DNA of 54,799 nt from Paenibacillus alkaliterrae. GTDB lineage: Bacteria; Bacillota; Bacilli; Paenibacillales; Paenibacillaceae. Where the stretch lies: contig NZ_JAKGAP010000030.1 in NCBI RefSeq assembly GCF_021532375.1, positions 1 to 54,799 of the forward strand, given 5' to 3'. The notes under the pieces are model-generated. The model was not told where the DNA came from. It did not search any database and saw only the letters and a list, made by a program, of their open reading frames with translations. Positions 44,737 to 53,709 of the stretch are shown here, one piece after another (positions within the stretch are counted from its first letter, which is position 1; each line of letters opens with the position of its first letter). Both the position numbers and the translations under genes were made by a program.

Positions 44737-46325
44737 AGCTCTCTCTCCTTGTCCTTTGGAATAACGACGGTAAATAGGGCGCCTCCTTGTGATTGCGACC
44801 GGAAGCTAATATATCCCCGTAACTGTTGTACAGCCTGCTTAACGATAGCAAGACCAAAACCCCGATTGACCTCATTTTTCGTGGAGAAACCAACCTCAAA
44901 CAGATGAGCTGCAGCGTCCTCCGCTATACCGGCTCCATTGTCTTCGACCTCAATCCTTATGTCATCGCCTGCATCCGTCAAAAGAACCTTTACCGTTTTA
45001 GCGGCATTGCTGGCGGCGAGCACCGCCTCCAGCGCATTATCAATTAAGTTGCCGATGACGGTTACGAGAAGGTTGCGGTTTAGATCGCGGGGGATATTTC
45101 TGAACGTACTCTTCGGATCAATTTCCATGCTCACCTTTAATTCATTCGCACGGTTAAACTTACCGATTAAGATACCGCCAACAATTGGATCCGGAATCTC
45201 CTGCAATAGAAACTGAATAAGGTTTTGATGGACATCCGTTTCATGCGTAATGATATCCATCGCTTCCTGATACGATTCCAGCTGAATGAGCCCGTATATC
45301 GTATACAGCTTATTGGAATATTCATGCGTTTGCGAACGCAGCGCTTCGGTATATCGTTTCACTTGCGTAAGCTCCTCCGTCAAACGGAGCAGCTCGGATT
45401 TGTTGCGGAAGCTTGATACGGCTCCAACGACCTGATGTTGACGGTCAAAAATCGGCAGGCGATTGACCACGACCATACTATCGTTAATGACCATCTCCTG
45501 ATCCATTTCCGCATTTCCGGATTTGATAACCTCGAGTAAACGGGAATCCGGTATGACGTCCCGTACATGCTTCCCGGTAATCTCCATCCGCTCAAGCGGA
45601 TCGATCAGCTTTAATGCCGTATGATTAACGAGTGTAACGGTTCCCTCTGTATTAATAGCGATGATTCCTTCATGTATGGTTTCCAAAATGGCTCTCTTCT
45701 CCTGATATAACAAGCCAATTTCCTTAGGCTCGAGACCGTGAATGGACCGTTTCACGCCGTTTGCAATCGCAATCGCACCTGTGCATCCAACTATAAGCGC
45801 TATTGCCGCAAAAATAATCATCGCATTCCGGTAGGTCGCGGCCGATTCATGAATGTCTTTTAACAATATACCCACTGACACAATACCGATGATTTGATTA
45901 TGATCATCGTAGATTGGCGTTTTCCCCCGCAGTGAGGGCCCCATCGAGCCGACAGCTTCCGAAATAATCGATTCGCCGTTTAGTACCGGTTCGTTGTCTC
46001 CGCCGACCATTTCTTTCCCGATTCGATCCGGAATGGGATGAGCATATCGAATGCCTTCCCGATTGCCAATGACAATGTACTCGGCATCCGTTTCCATTCT
46101 AATTTTTTCAACGATCGGTTGAATGATTTCGGATGGATTTTCCTCGTCAAAAGCGTCCTTTATCACATCCATTAACGCTACCGTCTTTGCTATTTTCAGT
46201 GCAGAGGCGCCCACATTCTTTTCCAGCGTGGTCACCAGCATTCTCTCAAAACTAAAGGTTAACGCAATAATAATGATAAATAGCAGCGTTCCAATCAACA
46301 AAATAAGTCTGGTTTGTAATCGCAT
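44733..46325 (-). CDS. Sensor histidine kinase, CitA/DcuS type
   Basis: The 530-residue membrane kinase has two helices (about 6-27 and 168-190) around a periplasmic-type PDC/Cache sensor (RMETDAEYIVIGNREGIRYAHP, VSVGILLKDI). A PAS domain follows (about 213-320), then a SpoOB-type histidine box with the phospho-His in SQTHEYSNKLYTIYGL. HATPase_c motifs are NLIDNALEA, DNGAGI and RGFGLAIVKQAV. The family senses citrate, malate or other carboxylates. It is in an overlapping pair with the response regulator and divergent from tctCBA. Confidence 0.95.
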   Translation of the reverse strand: MRLQTRLILLIGTLLFIIIIALTFSFERMLVTTLEKNVGASALKIAKTVALMDVIKDAFDEENPSEIIQPIVEKIRMETDAEYIVIGNREGIRYAHPIPDRIGKEMVGGDNEPVLNGESIISEAVGSMGPSLRGKTPIYDDHNQIIGIVSVGILLKDIHESAATYRNAMIIFAAIALIVGCTGAIAIANGVKRSIHGLEPKEIGLLYQEKRAILETIHEGIIAINTEGTVTLVNHTALKLIDPLERMEITGKHVRDVIPDSRLLEVIKSGNAEMDQEMVINDSMVVVNRLPIFDRQHQVVGAVSSFRNKSELLRLTEELTQVKRYTEALRSQTHEYSNKLYTIYGLIQLESYQEAMDIITHETDVHQNLIQFLLQEIPDPIVGGILIGKFNRANELKVSMEIDPKSTFRNIPRDLNRNLLVTVIGNLIDNALEAVLAASNAAKTVKVLLTDAGDDIRIEVEDNGAGIAEDAAAHLFEVGFSTKNEVNRGFGLAIVKQAVQQLRGYISFRSQSQGGALFTVVIPKDKEREL

Positions 46326-46462
46326 TCAACAACCTCCTTGCAAAGAGCATCTCAACTTAAATGTTGGCATTGCCTTTATTGTATTCTACATATTTCCCTG
46401 AACATAGCCCCTGAAGCCGATTACGGCCGTAAATTTTATGAACAAAATTAACAATATGTTTC

Positions 46463-46496
46463 CTTTTCAACTTATGTCGTTATTCTTTTCAACTCA
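46463..46496. promoter_or_regulatory. Direct repeats, candidate response-regulator site
   Basis: TTTTCAACTT (46464-46473) and TTTTCAACTC (46486-46495) are spaced 22 bases, two helical turns. An inverted copy (AAGTTGAG) lies at 46524-46531. The second repeat overlaps the -35 box of the tct promoter. It is a candidate binding site for the neighbouring CitB-type regulator. Confidence 0.5.
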
Positions 46497-46514
46497 AATA
46501 AGCGATGCTAATAT
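46486..46514 (+). promoter_or_regulatory. Promoter of the tctCBA operon
   Basis: TTTTCA (46486-46491), a 17-base spacer and TAATAT (46509-46514) form a weak sigma-A promoter; the poor -35 is typical of activator-dependent promoters. Confidence 0.5.
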
Positions 46515-46529
46515 GAAGCATATAAGTTG

Positions 46530-46543
46530 AGTAAGCGCTTTCA
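46530..46543. promoter_or_regulatory. cre site (CcpA) in the tct leader
   Basis: AGTAAGCGCTTTCA matches the cre consensus TGWAANCGNTNWCA in every position but the first. It lies just downstream of the predicted transcription start, where CcpA would block initiation or elongation. A second GCGCTTAC half-site lies at 46555-46562. Confidence 0.75.
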
Positions 46544-46591
46544 ACATTTTGCATGCGCTTACTTGATGGATACTAAAGGGGGAATTATCGA

Positions 46592-47614
46592 ATGGTTCTC
46601 AAAACAAATCATTGGAAAACAATAGTAGCCGCAGCTTTTGTTGTCGTTAGTCTTACAGCTTGTGGAACAGCATCGAATGGAGGAGGCTCGGATGCCGCCA
46701 AATATCCGGAGAAGCCTCTCGTGATCACGGCCCCTTCAGGAGCCGGCGGCGGATGGGATAAAACAGCAAGATCTCTCTCCAAGGTACTCGGTGAAACGAA
46801 GCTGGTCGATCAGACGATGACCGTAGAAAATAAACCCGGCGGCGGCGGCACCGTATTTTTGGCCGAATACGTAGCGAAAGACAACGATGACCCTTACAAG
46901 CTGTTTGTAAGCTCACCGCCTATTCTCATTAACAATCTCAAAAAAGAAGGAAACAGCCCGTACGGATACAAGGATGTCACCCCTCTCGCACAAATAACGA
47001 AGGATTACGGCGCAATCGCGGTTGCTGCCGATTCCAAATACAATGACATTCAAGCCCTTATCGACGACATTAAAGCAGACGCTTCAAAGGTTACGCTTGC
47101 GGGCGGTTCCGCTCCCGGTTCCATGGACCACTTAATCAGCGTACTGCCGGCCTTCAAGCTGGGCGTCGATCCGAAAACGATTAAATACCTGTCCTATGAC
47201 GGCGGGGGCGAAGCGATTGCCGCTTTGCTAGGCAATAATGCCGATGCGATCGGAACCGATATCTCTTCCCTCGGAAGTTATTTGAAAGCAGGCAAGATCA
47301 AAATTCTCGCGGTTACTTCCAATGAACGGCTCGGCGGCGACTTTAAGGATGTGCCTACTTTAAAAGAGCTGGGCATCGATGCAGATTTCACGATCTGGCG
47401 CGGCGTATTGGGCCCGAAAGGCATGACAGCAGACCAAATCGCATTTTGGGACAAAACGTTGAAAGCTCTTTCCGAGAATGAAGCCTGGAACACAGAACTG
47501 AAAGCAAACGATTGGGCGAGCGAGTACAAAAATTCCACCGATTTCGCAGCCTTCTTGGCAGAACAAGAAGTGGTTATACAAGAGCTGTTAACGGCGCTCG
47601 GCATGCAGAAGTAA
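46592..47614 (+). CDS. tctC: Tripartite tricarboxylate transporter substrate-binding lipoprotein
   Basis: The 340-residue protein has a lipoprotein signal (lipobox LTAC, Cys24) and the bug/TctC binding fold: YPEKPLVITAPSGAGGGWDKTARSLSK, VENKPGGGG, and a central AGGSAPGSMDHL. The final segment holds LGPKGMTADQIAFWDKTLKA. It captures citrate or another carboxylate outside the membrane for TctA/TctB. AAAGGGGG precedes the ATG. It is the first gene of tctC-tctB-tctA, divergent from a CitA/CitB-type sensor pair. Confidence 0.93.
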   Translation: MVLKTNHWKTIVAAAFVVVSLTACGTASNGGGSDAAKYPEKPLVITAPSGAGGGWDKTARSLSKVLGETKLVDQTMTVENKPGGGGTVFLAEYVAKDNDDPYKLFVSSPPILINNLKKEGNSPYGYKDVTPLAQITKDYGAIAVAADSKYNDIQALIDDIKADASKVTLAGGSAPGSMDHLISVLPAFKLGVDPKTIKYLSYDGGGEAIAALLGNNADAIGTDISSLGSYLKAGKIKILAVTSNERLGGDFKDVPTLKELGIDADFTIWRGVLGPKGMTADQIAFWDKTLKALSENEAWNTELKANDWASEYKNSTDFAAFLAEQEVVIQELLTALGMQK

Positions 47615-47683
47615 CCGAATTCATTAGGGGAGGGAGGCATGTCTCTCTCCCCCTCTTTCTTTAATCACAGGAGGTGCACGACA

Positions 47684-48139
47684 TTGAACAAAGTTTTCGA
47701 TAGATATGCCAGTATTGTATTTTTACTTCTAGGAATCGGTTTTATGTGGCAGAGCACGACCATCAGTTCTTCGGCATACGGAAGCACCGTAGGTCCCAAT
47801 ATTGCCCCTTTCAGCCTTGGAGCGCTGCTCGTTCTTTTAAGTCTGCGTTTGTTCTACGAAGTATTGAAGTCTAAAGATCAAAGCAGCAAGGAAGAAAAGC
47901 TCGATTACAAAAGGTTTCTAATCATCTTCGCTGCAGCGTTTTTATATGCGTTCTTGTTAGAAACGATCGGTTATATCATCGGAACCTTCCTCTTCCTCCT
48001 CGTCAGCTTTCAAGTGCTGGAAAGAGGAAAATGGCTGAAGTCGATATTGATCTCCGGGTTGTTTGCAGTAGGCGTTTACGTCATCTTTGTCGTCATTCTC
48101 GAAGGTTCGATGCCTGGCTTTCCGTCATGGCTATCGTGA
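47684..48139 (+). CDS. tctB: Tripartite tricarboxylate transporter small membrane subunit
   Basis: The 151-residue protein has four hydrophobic helices in the usual TctB layout (helices at about 9-24, 43-57, 73-110 in two, and 120-139). TTG at 47684 is chosen because AGGAGGTG lies 7 bases before it; a longer ATG frame runs through that site. TctB is the poorly conserved small partner of TctA. Confidence 0.9.
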   Translation: MNKVFDRYASIVFLLLGIGFMWQSTTISSSAYGSTVGPNIAPFSLGALLVLLSLRLFYEVLKSKDQSSKEEKLDYKRFLIIFAAAFLYAFLLETIGYIIGTFLFLLVSFQVLERGKWLKSILISGLFAVGVYVIFVVILEGSMPGFPSWLS

Positions 48140-48156
48140 TAATAGGAGGTATATGA

Positions 48157-49683
48157 ATGGACACATTACAATTTCTCGCAGACGGTTTTGCGACCGCCTT
48201 CCACTGGCGTAATCTTCTGTTCGCTTTTATCGGCGTGTTAATCGGTACGGCTGTAGGGGTACTTCCCGGTATAGGTCCCATGAGCGGTGTCGCGCTGCTT
48301 ATTCCTATAACGGCTTCAATAACCGGCGGATTGCCGCCGGAAGCGGCGGCAACAAGCTCCATTATTCTTCTGGCCGGCGTTTATTACGGAGCGATGTACG
48401 GCGGATCAACGACGTCCATCCTGCTCAATACGCCGGGAGAATCCTCTTCCGTCGTAACAACCTTGGACGGCTATCAAATGGCCAAGCAAGGAAGAGCTGG
48501 AGCTGCTTTATCCATATCTGCGATCGGCTCTTTTGTCGCAGGAATATTTGCCGTCATTGCGCTCATTGTAGTAGCTGAACCATTATCGGAAGTTGCGATT
48601 AAGTTCGGGCCCGCGGATTATTTTTCCTTGATGCTCCTTGGACTATGCGCCGTCAGCGGTTTGGCCGGCAAATCCATTACGAAGGCTCTTATTATGACGG
48701 TACTCGGATTACTTCTGGCTACTATCGGCATGGATACGGTGTCGGGTGTCGCAAGGTTTACTTTTGGCATTCCGGTGCTTTATTCCGGCCTCGAGTTTTT
48801 AACCGTTGCGGTCGGCCTATTTGCTCTGGGCGAAGTATTCAAAACGATATTGGAGAATGATTACTCCACCGGCCAAACAGCGAAGATCGGACGTATTCTT
48901 CCGACAAAGAAAGATCTAAAAGATAGCGCCGGCCCGATTACCCGCGGCTCGATATTAGGATTTTTTATTGGCATTCTGCCTGGCGCCGGTGCCACATTGG
49001 CTTCTTTCTTCAGCTATATTTTGGAGAAAAAAATAAGCAAAAATCCTGAATCGTTCGGCAAAGGAAATATCGCCGGCGTAGCAGCTCCGGAATCCGCTAA
49101 TAACGGAGCATCCGGCGGAGCCATGATTCCTTTGCTTACACTCGGCATACCGGGATCGGGGACGACAGCTATATTGATGGGCGCCTTAATCATGTATAAC
49201 ATCCAGCCAGGCCCTTTATTATTCGAGGAGCATCCTCAAGTGGTATGGGGATTAATTGCCAGCATGCTGATCGGAAATCTCCTTTTGCTTATTCTCAATA
49301 TGCCGCTTGTGAAAGTATTTGCCAAGATCATTCAAACGCCGCCGAAATACTTGATCCCGCTCATTATCGCCATTTCTATTTTTGGCGTTTACGCCGTGCA
49401 AGCGCAAATCTTTGATTTAATGCTGCTGCTTGGCTGCGGAGTTGCCGGGTTCATACTTGCGCGGAATGATTACCCTTTAGCTCCCCTCGTGCTTGGCTTA
49501 GTGCTAGGGCCGATGATTGAAAATAATATGCGCAGAGCGTTAACGACTTCCAACGGTGATTTTATGATTTTCCTGCAAAAACCGCTGTCACTCGTTTTCT
49601 TAATTATCGCGGCACTTTGGATTATTGTTCCTGTCTTGTTGAAAAAGAGAGGAAAAGAGGTTGTAGTCAATGAGGAAGGATAG
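48157..49683 (+). CDS. tctA: Tripartite tricarboxylate transporter large membrane subunit
   Basis: The 508-residue protein has about 12 hydrophobic helices and the TctA hallmarks GVLPGIGPMSGVALLIP, YYGAMYGGSTTSILLNTPGE, and later SANNGASGGAMIPLLTLGIPGSGTTAILMGA. It carries the substrate across the membrane, driven by ion gradients, with TctC as receptor. AGGAGG precedes the ATG, 17 bases after tctB. Full length. Confidence 0.95.
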   Translation: MDTLQFLADGFATAFHWRNLLFAFIGVLIGTAVGVLPGIGPMSGVALLIPITASITGGLPPEAAATSSIILLAGVYYGAMYGGSTTSILLNTPGESSSVVTTLDGYQMAKQGRAGAALSISAIGSFVAGIFAVIALIVVAEPLSEVAIKFGPADYFSLMLLGLCAVSGLAGKSITKALIMTVLGLLLATIGMDTVSGVARFTFGIPVLYSGLEFLTVAVGLFALGEVFKTILENDYSTGQTAKIGRILPTKKDLKDSAGPITRGSILGFFIGILPGAGATLASFFSYILEKKISKNPESFGKGNIAGVAAPESANNGASGGAMIPLLTLGIPGSGTTAILMGALIMYNIQPGPLLFEEHPQVVWGLIASMLIGNLLLLILNMPLVKVFAKIIQTPPKYLIPLIIAISIFGVYAVQAQIFDLMLLLGCGVAGFILARNDYPLAPLVLGLVLGPMIENNMRRALTTSNGDFMIFLQKPLSLVFLIIAALWIIVPVLLKKRGKEVVVNEEG

Positions 49684-49721
49684 CGCAGGTTCCTAACAAA
49701 ATATTGAACGGAGGTTGTCTT

Positions 49722-49973
49722 ATGAAAGCTGAAATCCGGGCTATTGTTGACATTAACCAAACTGCAGCCAATTTTAAATCAAGCATCGTCCTTTGCATCA
49801 GTGAAACGAAATTCGTCGACGTCAAAAGTATTCTTGGCCTAAGTATTTCACTATACAAAAATCTTGCATATAAACTTGAAATTCATGGTCCCGATGAGGA
49901 AGAAGCAAAAACCGCCATGATCGATGTCTTCAATAAATATCATCTTTATGTAGAGGTGAACTCTAATGAATGA
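49722..49973 (+). CDS. HPr-like protein without the catalytic His
   Basis: The 83-residue protein aligns by eye with the HPr/Crh fold from the residues after the phosphoryl-His loop: NQTAANFKSSIVL, VDVKSILGLSIS (Ser36 in the Ser46 position of HPr) and LEIHGPDEEEAKTAM. The expected H-A-R-P loop is replaced by EIRAIVD, and the first strand is largely missing. Phosphotransfer in PTS is therefore unlikely, but HPr-kinase-style Ser phosphorylation or CcpA binding could be kept. ATG 49722 follows GGAGG. It lies 38 bases after tctA with no terminator between, so it belongs to the tct operon. Confidence 0.7.
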   Translation: MKAEIRAIVDINQTAANFKSSIVLCISETKFVDVKSILGLSISLYKNLAYKLEIHGPDEEEAKTAMIDVFNKYHLYVEVNSNE

Positions 49974-50017
49974 GCCCGGTTTGCATTTACCAACTTAACA
50001 TGATCTGTATGAAAAAA

Positions 50018-50050
50018 CCCCGAACGCAATGCCACTATGCGCGTTCGGGG
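50018..50050. terminator. Terminator shared by the tct operon and the convergent oxidoreductase operon
   Basis: CCCCGAACGC and GCGTTCGGGG form a perfect 10-base stem with a 13-base loop. TTTTTTC follows on the minus strand; the plus strand has only a weak T-tract. Confidence 0.9.
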
Positions 50051-50056
50051 CTATTC

Positions 50057-51091
50057 CTATATCTCAATCCGCTGCTTATCCTGCAAAGCTTCGAGCGCGC
50101 CTCTTTTGTCAGCAGAGCGGATTTCCGCTTCGACGATCTCGAGCGATTCCACCGCGCTTTCCGGCGTGCATATGGAGACCGGCTCGCCCTTGCTGACCGA
50201 CTCGATAAAGTATTTGATTTCGCGGTAATAGCCCATATCCTCCGATAACTCGGCGATAAAGCCGGGGCCGTCGTTCGGATTGGCCTTCACCTGGTTGTTC
50301 TCGAAGACAAGGTTTCCTCCTTCGAAATTCACCCGGTAAGTCATCGCGAAGCCAAAATCGCCTTGAAGCGTCCAATCCGCCTGCGCGTTCAGCACCTTGC
50401 CGTCCGGGTAAATATAGTTCGTCGAGACGATGTCGTAGCCGCTGCCCGGAATGACATTGCGCGCGTTCGTCGACACCTGCTCCGGCTTGCCGAACAGCCA
50501 GTTCACGATATCCGTATCATGAACATGCATGTCAAGGATACAGCCGCCGCTTTGGCTGCCGTCGAGGAACCAGCCCTGCGGAGAGCCGCTCCCGCGGAAG
50601 AAGCTGCCGGCCGTAACCGCGCCATAGCGCCCGTCCGAGACGCAAGACTTCAAATATTCATAAGCCGGCCAGAAGCGAAGACATTGTCCGATCATGAGCG
50701 TGCTGCCCGTGTTCTTCGCCGTTTCCGCCATTCGCCAGCCGTCCGCCGCTGTGCCCGCCACCGGCTTCTCGCATAGGACATGAATGCCTCTTTCCAGCAG
50801 GGAGCAGGCCAAGTCCGCGTGAAGATTTGTCGGAAGCGTAATATCTACTATATCGAGCTGCTCATTCTCCAGCATCGTTTGTATATCGTCGTAAAGCCGG
50901 TACGGCGACAAATCGTACACATTCTGCTTCGTCGCGATATTGCCCCACGCTGCCCCGTTTTTCAGCTCTTCAATCCGCAAGTCGCAAATGGATATCAGCT
51001 CTACCGGCGCACCTTCCTCCATTAAGCGGACATAATTGTCAAAATGCATACGTCCCATAAAACCGAATCCGATTAATCCTACCTTTAACAT
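50057..51091 (-). CDS. Gfo/Idh/MocA family oxidoreductase
   Basis: The 344-residue protein has an N-terminal Rossmann fold (GLIGFGFMGRMHFDNY), EKP in CEKPVAGTAAD and the C-terminal domain motif GGCILDMHVHDTDIVNWL. It is a paralogue of the oxidoreductase at 14073-15131. It is the last gene of a minus-strand operon (carbohydrate-binding protein, isomerase, oxidoreductase; gaps of about 24 bases each) and probably acts on the same sugar or polyol pathway as the isomerase. AAAGGAG precedes the ATG. Confidence 0.92.
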   Translation of the reverse strand: MLKVGLIGFGFMGRMHFDNYVRLMEEGAPVELISICDLRIEELKNGAAWGNIATKQNVYDLSPYRLYDDIQTMLENEQLDIVDITLPTNLHADLACSLLERGIHVLCEKPVAGTAADGWRMAETAKNTGSTLMIGQCLRFWPAYEYLKSCVSDGRYGAVTAGSFFRGSGSPQGWFLDGSQSGGCILDMHVHDTDIVNWLFGKPEQVSTNARNVIPGSGYDIVSTNYIYPDGKVLNAQADWTLQGDFGFAMTYRVNFEGGNLVFENNQVKANPNDGPGFIAELSEDMGYYREIKYFIESVSKGEPVSICTPESAVESLEIVEAEIRSADKRGALEALQDKQRIEI

Positions 51092-51115
51092 GAGAAAGTC
51101 TCCTTTGTCCTCGTA

Positions 51116-51967
51116 TTATTTAGTGCCTGCGCGTCCCAGAATCGCATCCATCGCGCCTGACGAATTGAAAATGATTTGCTCGGAATGATGCGCATAGGGA
51201 GGAATCATTTCCGCCGTTACATAGTTGTCATAGCCGATCGATTCCAGCGCCTTCATAACCGCAGGGTAATCGACATCGCCCGCAAGCAGATCGACGAAGC
51301 CGTGCAGACCGCCCGCTTGACGGCGGTAGTCCTTAAAGTGCACCTTCTTGATGCGGTGACCCAGAATACGGATCCAATGTTCCGGATAGCCGCTGTGCAC
51401 GACATTCCCCACGTCGAAGTAGGAGCCTACGAAGCTGGAGCCGTGCGCGTCGATAAACGAACGCATTTCGAGCGGCGACAGCAGAAACTTGTTCCAAACG
51501 TTCTCGATGGCGATCGCCACGCCCGCGCTTTCCGCGAATGGCACCAGCTCGCCGATCGATTCCAGCGCGCGTTCATATGCGCGATCGTAGTCGATCACTT
51601 CGGCGCCCGGGATGAAGTCCACGCCTACGGCGCCAGGAATGACCAGAATCGCATCGACGCCTAACGCGGCCGCAAGCTCAAGCTGCTTCTTGCATACGTC
51701 AATCGCCTTGCTGCGCTTGGCTGTATCGCCGCTCGTCATCGGATAAGACCAGTAGAGGCCGGTCGCCAAGCCTGCGATTTCCAGCTCCGCTTCATCCAGA
51801 CGGGCACGAATTTCCCGGACGTCCTTATCGGTTGCCTGAAGCCCCAGCTCTCCCGTTTCGTTCAGAGACAGCTCAATGCCGTCGAAGCCCGCCTTTTTCG
51901 CCAGCTGTATGCACTCCCCGATCGAGGTGCCCTCTTTAAACGACCATATGTTTATTCCTTTTTTCAT
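51116..51967 (-). CDS. Sugar phosphate isomerase/epimerase-like TIM-barrel protein
   Basis: The 283-residue xylose-isomerase-like barrel has the expected metal ligands: Glu in AIENVWNKF, Asp in SYFDVGNVV, His in VHFKDYRRQ and Glu in YVTAEMIPP. It begins KKGINIWSFKEGTSIGECI. The gene lies between the carbohydrate-binding protein and the oxidoreductase. Such pairs occur in inositol, hexulose or glycoside metabolism; the exact substrate is unknown. Confidence 0.88.
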   Translation of the reverse strand: MKKGINIWSFKEGTSIGECIQLAKKAGFDGIELSLNETGELGLQATDKDVREIRARLDEAELEIAGLATGLYWSYPMTSGDTAKRSKAIDVCKKQLELAAALGVDAILVIPGAVGVDFIPGAEVIDYDRAYERALESIGELVPFAESAGVAIAIENVWNKFLLSPLEMRSFIDAHGSSFVGSYFDVGNVVHSGYPEHWIRILGHRIKKVHFKDYRRQAGGLHGFVDLLAGDVDYPAVMKALESIGYDNYVTAEMIPPYAHHSEQIIFNSSGAMDAILGRAGTK

Positions 51968-51991
51968 CCCAAACGCCTCTCTTTCATCGGT

Positions 51992-52633
51992 TTAAACGAA
52001 TGCCAATGTTCCAAATCTCGACGGTATATGATAATTGATGGCTCCGGTCGGCTGCCAAGCCTGATACTGCCTGGTCCCGTCCTTCCCCTCGTCAATCCGG
52101 TAAAAATTCACTTTCCAGCTAACTCCCTGCTCGGGCTTGCGCTTGAAATTATTGGAAGGTATGCGGATGAAATAAATGAAGTGTCCTTCTCCATCCGCTT
52201 CGACGTTCGTCTGCAGCCCGGTGAAGCTCCATTCTTTATTCGTTCCTGTAATAGAAGCCACGCCATCGTTCTCGATCTTTGCGTCGAACACGACATTACG
52301 CGGACTGACCTCAAGCTCCAAATAATGGCGTCCCAGCCCTTCTTCGTCGATAAACATTTCTACGACGTCCTGCTCGTACAGCGGATCGTCCCTTCGCGTA
52401 AAGCCCGAGACGATATAACTGTCCTTGCATAAGAAACGAACGTACAAGCTGTCCGGACTCCAACAAGCCCGCACCTCCGTAGGCTCATAAGGCGACAGCC
52501 CCGTCACGGTGTCCGTTAATGCCATGGAATCGCAGAAGCTCCAATCCACCGTCTCCGATCCATCGGGCTCACAGGTAAATCTGGCTCGTTTGCAATAATA
52601 TACGCCGTCTGCATGCAGAGCGTCGGTTTCCAA
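51992..52633 (-). CDS. Carbohydrate-binding family 9-like protein
   Basis: The 213-residue protein has a CBM9-like beta-sandwich: VRACWSPDSLYVRFLCKDSYI, then QDVVEMFIDEEGLGRHYLELEVSPRNVVFDAKI, GHFIYFIRIPSNNF, WKVNFYRIDEG and a final YHIPSRFGTLAF. This form is annotated CBM9-like in many Paenibacillus sugar clusters. No signal peptide is visible, so it is probably cytoplasmic, which is odd for a polysaccharide-binding fold. TTG start with GGAGGAGA. First gene of the operon, divergent from an AraC regulator. Confidence 0.85.
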   Translation of the reverse strand: METDALHADGVYYCKRARFTCEPDGSETVDWSFCDSMALTDTVTGLSPYEPTEVRACWSPDSLYVRFLCKDSYIVSGFTRRDDPLYEQDVVEMFIDEEGLGRHYLELEVSPRNVVFDAKIENDGVASITGTNKEWSFTGLQTNVEADGEGHFIYFIRIPSNNFKRKPEQGVSWKVNFYRIDEGKDGTRQYQAWQPTGAINYHIPSRFGTLAFV

Positions 52634-52803
52634 TCGCTCTCCTCCTCTTTTAGCTGATTCCGTTACGTTGTATTTCAGTGAATGGCATGTAATAATACTT
52701 ATAGATTAAATGATTACTGGATGAAATTCTTTAGCGGGAAAAGAGATTATTTGCACAATTCCGTTGTAAGAGGATGCAAGTTTTCAATCGAGGAGGCCAT
52801 GCG

Positions 52804-53709
52804 GTGAATCCGTCAGAATTGATCTATCCCCGTCAGCGCCAGGCTCCTTTCAGGGAGTGGTCGCCCAGTATACATTACGCGCAGTTCCAGCGCTTGAAGA
52901 CCGGGTCCATGCCGCTGAGAAGGCTGTACGATTTCGAGCTGCTTTATGTCAGCCAGGGAGAAGCGGCCACAACGATGCGGGGGCAGCGCTACACGATTAC
53001 TGCGGGTCAGCTCATTTTTCTTCCTTCCGGCGTCTTTCATCAGAATGAAGCCGTTTCTAAGCCGGATACCCGCTTTCTCGGCATTCATTTTGATTTTTTC
53101 GATGAACTGCAGATCCAGACGGAAGCGGACTTGGTCGTGAACGAGGCGTCCGTTGACATCGGCCGCTTCGCCCATGAAGCCGTATCCGACGTCTTCCCTC
53201 CATTGTCTCTGAACCCGGTCTATACGCCCCCGCTCGTATGCGTGCAGCTTATGGAACAGCTTGTTCAGGAATTTACGAATCGTCCTTTAGGCTACGAGCT
53301 CGTATGCAAGGCGTTAATGCTGAACATCCTGGCTCAATTACTTCGACTGCCATTATCGCGCTCGACATTCCTTGCCTCCCAGCATGACCTTAAGCTTTTT
53401 GAGCTGATGGAGCAGATCGAGGCAAATCCGGCCAAGGCTTGGACGAACAAATCGATTGCGGACCGACTCAATTTGAGCCTCGATCACGCGGCGAAGCTCT
53501 TTAAACAGCTTGCCGGCATGCCGCCAATCGAATTCGTGCAATCCATACGCCACCGCGAAGCGAGAAGGCTGCTCCGCGAATCCGACCTCTCGATCGAGCT
53601 GATCGGGGAAAGCGTCGGCTACGCCGATATTCATTATTTCAGCCGCCTATTCCGGCGGAACGAGGGCATTTCCGCCACGGAATACCGCAAGCTGTCCCGG
53701 ATATTATAA
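52804..53709 (+). CDS. AraC family transcriptional regulator
   Basis: The 301-residue regulator has an N-terminal cupin-like sensor domain (RLYDFELLYVSQGEAATTMRGQRYTITAGQLIFLPSGVFHQN) and two C-terminal helix-turn-helix motifs (SIADRLNLSLDHAAKLFKQLAG and IGESVGYADIHYFSRLFRRNEG). GTG at 52804 is chosen because GAGGAGG lies 7 bases before it. It is divergent from the CBM9/isomerase/oxidoreductase operon (about 170 bases apart) and is its probable regulator. Unlike the regulator at 15269, it has a longer middle segment. Confidence 0.92.
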   Translation: MNPSELIYPRQRQAPFREWSPSIHYAQFQRLKTGSMPLRRLYDFELLYVSQGEAATTMRGQRYTITAGQLIFLPSGVFHQNEAVSKPDTRFLGIHFDFFDELQIQTEADLVVNEASVDIGRFAHEAVSDVFPPLSLNPVYTPPLVCVQLMEQLVQEFTNRPLGYELVCKALMLNILAQLLRLPLSRSTFLASQHDLKLFELMEQIEANPAKAWTNKSIADRLNLSLDHAAKLFKQLAGMPPIEFVQSIRHREARRLLRESDLSIELIGESVGYADIHYFSRLFRRNEGISATEYRKLSRIL

